DNA from: an uncultured Eubacteriales bacterium
Lineage (GTDB): Bacteria; Bacillota; Clostridia; Oscillospirales; Oscillospiraceae
Length of the DNA stretch: 42,748 bases
Direction: 5' to 3'
NCBI GenBank assembly: GCA_900540545.1
Contig: UQGJ01000018.1
Coordinates: forward strand, 1 to 42,748
Every line of letters starts with the position of its first letter. Position 1 is the first letter of the stretch. The notes below the pieces were generated by a model. That model saw only the letters and a program-made list of their open reading frames with translations. It was not told where the DNA came from and searched no databases. This document shows, in pieces, positions 7,383 to 13,361 of this stretch. Both the position numbers and the translations under genes were made by a program.

Positions 7383-7436
7383 TTGCAATTGAGAATGATT
7401 CCTGCTATACTTCAATCAGTAACAGGAACTATTCTT
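7383..7436 (+). promoter_or_regulatory. perR promoter with imperfect inverted-repeat operator
   Basis: TTGCAA (7383-7388) and TATACT (7406-7411) are spaced by 17 bp. Two 16-bp half-sites flank and overlap the -10: TTGAGAATGATTCCTG (about 7389-7404) and an inverted copy about 7421-7436 (CAGGAACTATTCTTGA), agreeing at roughly 12 of 16 positions. Placement fits autoregulation by the Fur-family protein encoded just downstream. Confidence 0.6.
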
Positions 7437-7456
7437 GATTAGAAAGGAGGGGGCCT

Positions 7457-7843
7457 ATGACTGGCAAGCGATATTCCAGACAGCGGGAGCTGATCTACCA
7501 GTGCCTGATGGACACTGACGAGCACCCCACCGCTGAGATGATCTACAACTGGCTCAAGCCGGACAATCCCAGCCTGAGCCTGGGGACGGTCTACCGGAAT
7601 CTGAACCTGCTGGCCGACGAGGGAACCATCACCCGCATGCCGTTCCCCGTGGAGCGGTACGACGCCAACACCGAGCCTCATCCCCATTTCCGCTGCCGCA
7701 AGTGCGGGCATGTCTACGACCTGCTGGGCCTCAACTACGACAGCACCCTGGACCACCAGGCCGCCCAGTGCAGCGGCCACGACGTGGAGCGCCACGACAT
7801 GGTTTTCTCCGGCACCTGCGTCCACTGCACGCCAAAACATTGA
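7457..7843 (+). CDS. perR: Fur family regulator, PerR-like
   Basis: The product is 128 residues. It has an N-terminal winged helix (SLGTVYRNLNLLADEG, about 42-56) and a metal-binding C-terminal half. The expected PerR regulatory-metal ligands line up as His23, Asp69, His75, His77 and Asp88 (YDANTEPHPHFRC). The structural zinc site is two CxxC pairs, Cys80/Cys83 and Cys121/Cys124. Asp69 at the position that separates PerR (Asp) from Fur (Glu) supports peroxide sensing, as do the superoxide reductase and rubrerythrin genes immediately downstream. It is expected to repress these genes until its iron-bound histidines are oxidised. It starts after an AAAGGAGGGGG site and has its own promoter with an inverted repeat. 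Confidence 0.88.
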   Translation: MTGKRYSRQRELIYQCLMDTDEHPTAEMIYNWLKPDNPSLSLGTVYRNLNLLADEGTITRMPFPVERYDANTEPHPHFRCRKCGHVYDLLGLNYDSTLDHQAAQCSGHDVERHDMVFSGTCVHCTPKH

Positions 7844-7872
7844 TTGCAACTTTCCCCAAATAGTGGTAAACT
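7844..7872 (+). promoter_or_regulatory. Promoter of the superoxide reductase gene
   Basis: TTGCAA (7844-7849) and TAAACT (7867-7872) with exactly 17 bp between them lie immediately after the perR stop codon and 28 bp before the next start. The gene can thus be transcribed independently of perR. Confidence 0.65.
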
Positions 7873-7900
7873 AAATCATAAGTTACAGGAGGCTATTATT

Positions 7901-8272
7901 ATGGAACTGAAACTGTATCGCTGTGCCCATTGCGGCAACATCGCATTCAAGCTGGTGGACAAGGGCGTGCCCCTGGTCTGCTGCGGCGAACCCATGCAGG
8001 AGCTGAAGGCCAACGTGACCGACGGCGCCGTGGAGAAGCACGTGCCCCAGATCACCCGCGAGGGCGGCCACGTGAAGGTCCAGGTGGGCTCCACCATCCA
8101 CCCCATGCTCGACGAGCACTACATCCAGATCATCGCCGCCGTCAGCGGCAGCAAGGTCACCTTCCAGCTCCCCAAGCCCGGCGACGAGCCCGTGCTGGTC
8201 ACCGGCGGCAAGGACCCCATCACCGCCTACGAGTACTGCAACCTCCACGGCTTCTGGAAGGCCGAGGAGTAA
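7901..8272 (+). CDS. dfx: Desulfoferrodoxin (superoxide reductase)
   Basis: The product is 123 residues and reduces superoxide to hydrogen peroxide in the cytoplasm without releasing oxygen, as in strict anaerobes. The N-terminal desulforedoxin-type iron site is complete (Cys8, Cys11, Cys27, Cys28: YRCAHCGN and VCCGEPM), which makes it the two-iron class I type. The catalytic iron centre ligands are His47 (EKHVPQI, with Glu45 and Lys46), His67, His73 (GSTIHPMLDEHY), Cys113 and His116 (YCNLHGFWK). The start at 7901 follows an ACAGGAGG site; earlier in-frame codons overlap the promoter. It sits between perR and rubrerythrin, the enzyme that would remove the peroxide it makes. Confidence 0.95.
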   Translation: MELKLYRCAHCGNIAFKLVDKGVPLVCCGEPMQELKANVTDGAVEKHVPQITREGGHVKVQVGSTIHPMLDEHYIQIIAAVSGSKVTFQLPKPGDEPVLVTGGKDPITAYEYCNLHGFWKAEE

Positions 8273-8324
8273 GTCCCGATCCAGCGCCGTACATAAAAAA
8301 TAAGGTTTGAAGGGAGTTTTTATC

Positions 8325-8858
8325 ATGGAATTGAAGGGAAGCAAGACCGAAGCCAATCTGTGGAAAGCATTCGCGGGGGAGTCCCAGGCCCGCAATAAGT
8401 ATACCTACTTCGCCAGCCAGGCCCGCAAGGACGGTTACGAGCAGATCGCCGCCATCTTTGAGGAGACCGCCAACAACGAGAAGGAGCATGCCAAGCTGTG
8501 GTTCAAGGCCCTGGGCGGCATCGCCACCACCGCCGAAAACCTCCTGGCCGCCGCCGAAGGCGAGCACGAGGAGTGGACCGAGATGTACAAGGAGATGGCC
8601 GAGACCGCCCGCGAGGAGGGCTTCCATGCCCTGGCCGACGCCTTCGCCGCCGTGGCCAAGATCGAGAAGAGCCACGAGGACCGCTACGTGAAGCTGGCCG
8701 AGAACCTGGCCAACAGCGAGGTCTTCAAGAAGGCTGAGGTCAAGGTCTGGTACTGCCGCAACTGCGGCCACCTGGAGTATGGCGTTGAGGCCCCCGCCGT
8801 CTGCCCCGTCTGCGGCCATCCCCAGGCCTATTTCGAGATTCACGCCGACAACTACTAA
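8325..8858 (+). CDS. rbr: Rubrerythrin
   Basis: The product is 177 residues, a peroxide-reducing diiron protein. The four-helix bundle carries the iron-ligand pattern ESQARNKY, EETANNEKEH, EMAETAREEGF and IEKSHEDRY. The C-terminal rubredoxin domain has two CxxC motifs (YCRNCGHLEYG and VCPVCGHPQAYFEI). It lies 52 bp after the superoxide reductase gene in the same direction, most likely co-transcribed, and would detoxify the peroxide produced by that enzyme. The start at 8325 (MELKGSKTEANLW) follows a GAAGGGAG site; a TTG at 8307 is in frame but inside that leader. The last 58 bp of the gene are repeated downstream (9034-9091). Confidence 0.95.
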   Translation: MELKGSKTEANLWKAFAGESQARNKYTYFASQARKDGYEQIAAIFEETANNEKEHAKLWFKALGGIATTAENLLAAAEGEHEEWTEMYKEMAETAREEGFHALADAFAAVAKIEKSHEDRYVKLAENLANSEVFKKAEVKVWYCRNCGHLEYGVEAPAVCPVCGHPQAYFEIHADNY

Positions 8859-9033
8859 AAAGTGTCGTGGGCGGTGGGGCAGACGGCGGGTCCCCGCGCA
8901 GCGGGGCGGCGCGTCAGCGCCGTACAAGCGTTTTGACTGTCAGGGCAAAACCTTGCCGCAGGGCCAATTCATTTGGCCCGAGGATGTGAAGTCAAACCCG
9001 GGTCCCCAATCCAAGGCGGGCCTTGGATTGGGC
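8859..9033. other. Hairpin-rich insert between two copies of the rubrerythrin 3' end
   Basis: This 175-bp non-coding segment is packed with inverted repeats: CCCCGC/GCGGGG, GGCGC/GCGCC, GGGCCAA/TTGGCCC, TTTGACT...AGTCAAA and AATCCAAGG/CCTTGGATT. Its left part also holds an inverted 15-bp copy (8876-8890) of rubrerythrin coding sequence at 8793-8807. It looks like a small structured element or the product of template switching at the gene end. Confidence 0.65.
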
Positions 9034-9091
9034 CTGCCCCGTCTGCGGCCATCCCCAGGCTTACTTCGAGATTCACGCCGACAACTACTAA
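9034..9091 (+). pseudogene. Duplicated 3' end of rubrerythrin gene
   Basis: 58 bp nearly identical to 8801-8858 encode the last residues of the rubredoxin domain (CPVCGHPQAYFEIHADNY plus stop). There are only two differences from the intact copy, both synonymous (GCC to GCT, TAT to TAC). No start or upstream part is present. The probable original terminator of the rbr transcript follows at 9101. Confidence 0.8.
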
Positions 9092-9100
9092 GCAGATTCC

Positions 9101-9136
9101 AACAACGGCCCGCGTCTTAAGACGCGGGCCGTTGTT
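9101..9136 (+). terminator. Terminator of the perR-dfx-rbr cluster
   Basis: A perfect 36-bp palindrome (AACAACGGCCCGCGTCTT and its complement) gives a very stable hairpin with a T-rich 3' edge. It lies just after the duplicated rubrerythrin tail. Confidence 0.85.
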
Positions 9137-9279
9137 CGTTTGGCTTCCCCTGGCGGAAACCAAAAATTACGGCAATTTTGCTAATGGCCTTGAGAAGAAC
9201 CCTTCGATATGATATTCTTAACAAAGAGTTATGCTTCTTGACGGGACAGGCGATTGACCTGTTGGTATGGAGGGACGAT

Positions 9280-9453
9280 ATGAAAAAACAGTTACTTGGA
9301 TTTGCATGTATTTTGTTTGGTATTCTTGCAAGTATTTCAAGCATTACGTTTGATATATGGGTCCCAATTATAAGCTCGATTCCATGGGGATTTATCGGTA
9401 TCCTGTTTGGAGTAATTGGCTTGGTAATCGTGTTTTTGAACAGTCAGGATTAA
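9280..9453 (+). CDS. Small membrane protein, AT-rich
   Basis: The predicted product is 57 residues: a short basic start (MKKQLLG) followed by two hydrophobic segments (about 7-25 and 30-53), so a two-pass membrane peptide. A GGAGGG site precedes the ATG at 9280 by a short gap. The DNA is clearly richer in A+T than every neighbouring gene, with codons such as ATT, TTT and GTA. This suggests horizontal origin or weak selection. I recognise no family, and there is no linked partner gene. The frame is also open upstream to 9178, but that part has no ribosome binding site. Confidence 0.55.
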   Translation: MKKQLLGFACILFGILASISSITFDIWVPIISSIPWGFIGILFGVIGLVIVFLNSQD

Positions 9454-9504
9454 CAGAATCTGCACCTTATTGGCACCTGCGAAAGAAGAAAAGGGGGAAC
9501 GCCC

Positions 9505-10482
9505 ATGGCAGAGCAGGTTATGGAACATATTTACCGCATCCCCGTGCCCCTGCCGGGCAACCCCCTCAAGGAGCTGAACGCCTACCTGATTCGGGGCGGG
9601 GACCGCGATTTGCTCATCGACACCGGCTTCCGCCAGGACGCATGCCGGGAGGCCCTGTTCGCCGGTCTGGCCGAGTTCGGCCTGGGGGCCGGCGATGTGG
9701 ACGTGCTGCTGACCCACCTCCACTCCGACCATTCGGGCCTGGCCCCGGAGGCGGCCGGGGAGCGGACCATCTACGTCAGCGGGGTGGACCGGCCCAGCCT
9801 GGACGATTTGGCCGCCCGGACCGCTATGCGGCGGGAGGGCGACGTCCGCTTCCGGGCCGAGGGCTTCCCCGCGGACCTGCTGGACAGCCTGGAGGGGCGC
9901 AACCCCGCCCGGGCCATGGCCCCGCCGGTGGGCGGGCGCTACGAGAGTCTGGCTGACGGCGATGTGCTGGAGGCCGGGGGCTACCGGCTGGAATGTCTGC
10001 TCATGCCCGGCCACACGCCGGGCCAGATGTGCTTCTGGTTGGCTGACCAGGGGGTCCTGTTCACCGGGGACCACGTCCTTTTCGACATCACCCCCAATAT
10101 CACCGCCTGGGTGGGCCGCCCCGACTCCCTGGGGGACTACCTGGACAGCCTGGAGAAAATCAGGGCCTATGACCCCCGGCTCTGTCTGCCCGGCCACCGG
10201 AAGGGCGGGGACCTGCGGACCCGGGTGGCCGAGCTGCTGGACCACCACCGCCGCCGCTTGGACGAGGCTCTGGCCGTGGTTCGCGCCCACCCCGGCGGCA
10301 CCGCCTACGAGCTGGCGGGGCACATGACCTGGAGGATACGGGCCAGCTCCTGGGCGGACTTCCCCGTGGCCCAGAAGTGGTTCGCGGTGGGGGAGTGCAT
10401 GTCCCACTTGGACTATCTCCGTCTGCGGGGCGCTGTCCGCCGGGAGGCCGACGGGGCACTTTACCGCTATTTTGCAAGCTGA
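9505..10482 (+). CDS. MBL-fold metallo-hydrolase
   Basis: The product is 325 residues with the metallo-beta-lactamase fold. The dinuclear metal motif is THLHSDHSG (His71, His73, Asp75, His76). MPGHTPGQMCFW supplies the next His, LFTGDHVLFD the bridging Asp, and LPGHRKGG the last His. The C-terminal 80 residues (from about 235) form a helical domain found in hydrolases of the glyoxalase II/LACTB2-like branch, with REALFAGL and HHRRRLDEAL helices. The substrate is not evident. It lies 15 bp upstream of the DUF362 ferredoxin gene and is likely in one operon with it. The start follows AAAGGGGGAACGCCC. Confidence 0.88.
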   Translation: MAEQVMEHIYRIPVPLPGNPLKELNAYLIRGGDRDLLIDTGFRQDACREALFAGLAEFGLGAGDVDVLLTHLHSDHSGLAPEAAGERTIYVSGVDRPSLDDLAARTAMRREGDVRFRAEGFPADLLDSLEGRNPARAMAPPVGGRYESLADGDVLEAGGYRLECLLMPGHTPGQMCFWLADQGVLFTGDHVLFDITPNITAWVGRPDSLGDYLDSLEKIRAYDPRLCLPGHRKGGDLRTRVAELLDHHRRRLDEALAVVRAHPGGTAYELAGHMTWRIRASSWADFPVAQKWFAVGECMSHLDYLRLRGAVRREADGALYRYFAS

Positions 10483-10497
10483 AAGAGAGGAATATCC

Positions 10498-11625
10498 ATG
10501 AACGCATCCAAAGTATATTTCACCGACCTCCGGGCTCCCGTGGGGACCAACCTGCTGGTCAAGCTGGAAAAGCTCATCCGCAAGGCGGGCATCGGCGACA
10601 TCGACATGAACAAAAAGCTGGTGGCCATCAAGATCCACTTCGGCGAGCCGGGAAACCTGACCTACCTGCGGCCCAACTACGCCCGGGTGGTGGCCGACGT
10701 GGTCAAGAGCCTGGGGGGCGTGCCCTTCCTCACCGACTGCAACACCCTGTACCCCGGCCGGCGGAAGAACGCCCTGGAGCACATCGAAGCCGCCTATGAG
10801 AACGGCTTCTCCCCCTTCTCCACCGGCTGCAACGTCATCATCGGCGACGGCCTGAAGGGCACCGACGACGTGGAGGTCCCCGTGGACGGGGCCGAGTACA
10901 TCCAGACCGCCAAAATCGGCCGGGCCATCATGGACGCCGACGTGTTTTTGAGCCTGAGCCACTTCAAGGGCCACGAGGCCACCGGCTTCGGCGGCTGCAT
11001 CAAGAACGTGGGCATGGGCTGCGGCTCCCGCCGGGGCAAGATGGAGCAGCACTCCGACGGCAAGATAGCCGTGGACCAGGACAAGTGCGTGGGCTGCCGC
11101 ATGTGCGCCAAGCAGTGCGGGTCCGACGCCATCTCCTTCGGCCCCGACAAAAAGATGGTCCTGGACGAGGACAAGTGCGTGGGCTGCGGTCGGTGCATCG
11201 GCGCCTGCAACTTCGACGCCATCTCCAGCATCGACGGCGCCGCCAACGCCGACCTGAACCGCAAGATGGCCGAGTACGCCAAGGGCGTGCTGGACGGGCG
11301 GCCCCACTTCCACATCAGCCTGGTCATCGACATCTCCCCGGTGTGCGACTGCCACGACGGCAACGACACCCCCATCCTGCCCGACGTGGGCATGTTCGCC
11401 TCCTTCGACCCCGTGGCCCTGGACCAGGCCTGCGTGGACGCCTGCCTGAAGCAGACCCCCCTGCCCAACAGCCAGCTTTCCGACAACATGGCCAGCCCGG
11501 ATTTCCACGACCACCACGACCACTTCGTCAACACCACCCCCGAGGCCGAGTGGGAGAGCTGCCTGGAGCACGCCGAGAAAATCGGGCTGGGGAGCCGGAA
11601 GTACGAGGTCATAGTAGTGAAATAA
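10498..11625 (+). CDS. DUF362 domain protein with two [4Fe-4S] ferredoxin motifs
   Basis: The product is 375 residues. The N-terminal and C-terminal parts match the DUF362 family (VAIKIHFGEPGN near residue 40, SLSHFKGHEATGFGGCIKN near 145, and DPVALDQACVDAC near 310). Two bacterial ferredoxin motifs are inserted around residues 195-240: DKCVGCRMCAKQCGSDAI and DKCVGCGRCIGACNFDAI. It should hold two [4Fe-4S] clusters and act in electron transfer, but partner and reaction are unknown. It is cytoplasmic, with no signal peptide. It follows the MBL hydrolase by 15 bp with a GAGAGGAA site. Confidence 0.88.
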   Translation: MNASKVYFTDLRAPVGTNLLVKLEKLIRKAGIGDIDMNKKLVAIKIHFGEPGNLTYLRPNYARVVADVVKSLGGVPFLTDCNTLYPGRRKNALEHIEAAYENGFSPFSTGCNVIIGDGLKGTDDVEVPVDGAEYIQTAKIGRAIMDADVFLSLSHFKGHEATGFGGCIKNVGMGCGSRRGKMEQHSDGKIAVDQDKCVGCRMCAKQCGSDAISFGPDKKMVLDEDKCVGCGRCIGACNFDAISSIDGAANADLNRKMAEYAKGVLDGRPHFHISLVIDISPVCDCHDGNDTPILPDVGMFASFDPVALDQACVDACLKQTPLPNSQLSDNMASPDFHDHHDHFVNTTPEAEWESCLEHAEKIGLGSRKYEVIVVK

Positions 11626-11719
11626 GGAGCCGCAGAGCGGCGTGAGCGCCGGTGAGCATGGCGGCGCGGCTGTGGAGGGCCAGATAGGGCCAGTCGATGT
11701 ATTGGTCAAGGATAAACAT
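11609..11719 (-). CDS. Possible 36-residue protein divergent from XRE gene
   Basis: A short ORF on the minus strand begins with ATG at 11719, preceded 6 bases upstream by a strong GGAGGTG site. It encodes MFILDQYIDWPYLALHSRAA followed by MLTGAHAALRLLISLL, so 36 residues with a mildly hydrophobic C-terminal half. Its end overlaps the 3' end of the DUF362 gene by 17 bp on the other strand. It is divergent from a small XRE-type repressor, and a 16-bp palindrome lies between them. That layout is typical of a repressor controlling its neighbour. No family is recognised, and it may be a chance ORF. Confidence 0.4.
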   Translation of the reverse strand: MFILDQYIDWPYLALHSRAAMLTGAHAALRLLISLL

Positions 11720-11745
11720 AAAAGCACCTCCACTCATTGTACATA

Positions 11746-11761
11746 TATTATGCGCATAATA
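11746..11761. promoter_or_regulatory. Palindromic candidate operator
   Basis: The perfect 16-bp palindrome TATTATGCGCATAATA is in the AT-rich gap between the divergent 36-residue ORF and the XRE regulator. It overlaps likely promoter elements (TACAAT toward the minus strand). It is a good candidate binding site for the XRE protein; this is inferred from position and symmetry. Confidence 0.5.
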
Positions 11762-11785
11762 AGTGGGAAAGCCAAGGGGTATTGG

Positions 11786-12001
11786 ATGGAATTTCGTGAT
11801 AGGCTGAAAGAACTTCGTCACGCAAGACACTTATCTCAAAAGGCCGTAGCCAAAGAACTGAAAATATCCGAGCGGGCACTACAATCCTATGAATATGGAG
11901 AGCGATTCCCGGACTTCCAAGGCCTGATTCATTTGGCCGACTACTTTAATGTCTCCCTGGACTATCTGGTGGGGCGCTCCGACGTGCGGGAGCGCCAATA
12001 A
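11786..12001 (+). CDS. XRE family helix-turn-helix regulator
   Basis: The product is 71 residues and is essentially a single lambda-Cro/XRE helix-turn-helix domain: FRDRLKELRHARHLSQKAVA, then LKISERALQSYEYGERFPDF and LADYFNVSLDYLVGR, which is the typical end of this domain. With no other domain it is likely a small repressor that senses by protein contact or copy number rather than a ligand. The start (MEFRDRLKEL) follows AAGGGG. The upstream palindrome at 11746-11761 suggests autoregulation and control of the divergent short ORF. Codon use is less GC-rich than in neighbours. Confidence 0.85.
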   Translation: MEFRDRLKELRHARHLSQKAVAKELKISERALQSYEYGERFPDFQGLIHLADYFNVSLDYLVGRSDVRERQ

Positions 12002-12028
12002 GACAGGGGCGCGGCCCCTGCCGGGGGC

Positions 12029-12438
12029 GTCCCCTTTCTGGTTTCAGAAAGGGGACGGAAAGAAAACCAGGGGCAAGCCCCTGGCCCCCAGGGAACGTCC
12101 GGGCGGCGGTACGGTTTATGTTGGCTGGCAAGACTTGTGAGTAGTTGCGTTTATATAGGTGCAACCAAGCCGCCACAAGGTCTGTGCGTTTTGGAATCAG
12201 CCTAACACCCATTGCCGGTCTGCACGGGCCACCCACTGGGCGGCCCCTACAACTGACCTTCGGTTTCCGCCGTAGGGGCGGCCCTTGTGGCCGCCCGTAC
12301 CCCGTCCACCGTCTCTGTCATTGCGAACCAGTTCGCAAACTGGTGTGGCAATCCGCATCCCCCGTTCCACGCCCGCCGCCCTGGTTTTCTTTCCGTCCTC
12401 TTTCTCAAATGAGAAAGAGGACCCCCGCGCGGGAGCGC
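12029..12438. repeat. Dispersed composite intergenic repeat, copy 2
   Basis: The 518 bp between the XRE gene and deoC hold no gene. They contain a perfect hairpin GTCCCCTTTCTG/CAGAAAGGGGAC (12029-12056) followed by GGAAAGAAAACCAGGGGC and a second hairpin (12067-12084). Then come the CAAGACTTGTGAG block (12129), the GCAACCAAGCCGCCA block (12160), a GTAGGGGCGGCC-type palindrome (about 12270), the CATTGCGAACCAG...CAATCC palindrome (12318-12361), and an inverted copy of the hairpin/GGAAAGAAAACCAGGG module (12379-12438). The unit is thus bracketed by inverted modules. Related copies are at 63-185, 22471-22665 and 42702-42748. Confidence 0.75.
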
Positions 12439-12519
12439 ATCCCCCCGGAGGGGGCCGCTCCAACCCAACGTCCCCGCCCGCGGGCGGACCCGATTCAACA
12501 CCGAAAGGAAGTAACAGTT

Positions 12520-13185
12520 ATGGACACGAAAAACATCCTCGCCCACTGTGACCACACCCTCCTGAAGCAGGAGTCCACCTGGGCCCAAATCAAGCAGATT
12601 TGCGACGACGGCCTCAAGTACCACTGCGCCTCCGTGTGCATCCCCGCCGGGTACGTCAAGCAGGCGGCCGACCACGTGGGCAACGACCTGAAAATCTGCA
12701 CCGTCATCGGCTTCCCCAACGGCTATTCCACCACTGCCGTCAAGGTTTTTGAGACCGAGGACGCCATCCGCAACGGGGCCGACGAGATCGATATGGTCAT
12801 CAACATCGGCTGGGTCAAGGACCAGCGCTGGGACGACCTCCTCAACGAGATCAAGGCCGTGAAGCTGGCCTGCAACGGGCGCATCCTCAAGGTCATCATC
12901 GAGGCCTGCCTGCTCACCGAGGAAGAGAAAATCAAGATGTGCGAGATCGTCACCGCCTCCGGCGCGGAGTATATCAAGACCTCCACCGGCTTCTCCACCG
13001 GCGGCGCCACCCGGGAGGACGTGGCTCTCTTCGCCAAGCACGTGGGCCCCGACGTGAAAATCAAGGCCGCTGGCGGCATCGCCAGCCTTCAGGATGCCCA
13101 GGATTTCCTGGACCTGGGCGCGGACCGACTGGGGACCTCCCGGCTGGTAAAGCTGGCCCAGGGGGAGCAGGGCGAGGGGTATTGA
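12520..13185 (+). CDS. deoC: Deoxyribose-phosphate aldolase
   Basis: The product is 221 residues, a class I aldolase with a TIM-barrel fold that splits 2-deoxyribose-5-phosphate to acetaldehyde and glyceraldehyde-3-phosphate in deoxynucleoside breakdown. The Schiff-base lysine is Lys153 (YIKTSTGFSTGG). The second catalytic lysine is Lys182 (KIKAAGGI) and the acid is Asp91 (DEIDMVIN). CDHTLLK at the start is also conserved. The start at 12520 follows GAAAGGAAG. The frame continues upstream through repeat DNA, which is not part of the protein. It lies before a BMP/ABC nucleoside importer that would supply its pathway with substrate. Confidence 0.95.
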   Translation: MDTKNILAHCDHTLLKQESTWAQIKQICDDGLKYHCASVCIPAGYVKQAADHVGNDLKICTVIGFPNGYSTTAVKVFETEDAIRNGADEIDMVINIGWVKDQRWDDLLNEIKAVKLACNGRILKVIIEACLLTEEEKIKMCEIVTASGAEYIKTSTGFSTGGATREDVALFAKHVGPDVKIKAAGGIASLQDAQDFLDLGADRLGTSRLVKLAQGEQGEGY

Positions 13186-13251
13186 GCCTCAGCTCGCTTA
13201 ACACTTTTGAAACAATTCTGTAAATATTCTTTGACAACTTAGAAATATCGG

Positions 13252-13280
13252 TTGCGTTTTGGTAAAACCTGCGTTATAAT
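13252..13280 (+). promoter_or_regulatory. Promoter of the BMP lipoprotein gene
   Basis: TTGCGT (13252-13257) and a perfect TATAAT (13275-13280) are separated by 17 bp. The roughly 75-nt leader that follows can form a helix between GTGCTCGG (13287-13294, at the expected start of transcription) and CCGGGCAC (13328-13335), just before the GAAAGGAAGG ribosome binding site. Confidence 0.7.
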
Positions 13281-13361
13281 AAGCCCGTGCTCGGGGGAAT
13301 GGACCTTTTTTCGATGTCTATATCTTGCCGGGCACTAGTTTTGAAAGGAAGGTAGATCAAG

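Noticed and set aside
8859..9033. Insertion sequence next to rubrerythrin
   Set aside because: No transposase or long terminal inverted repeats; the segment is too short and consists of small hairpins.
12029..12438. CRISPR array
   Set aside because: Repeats are few, of different kinds, palindromic and not regularly spaced; there are no cas genes in the window.
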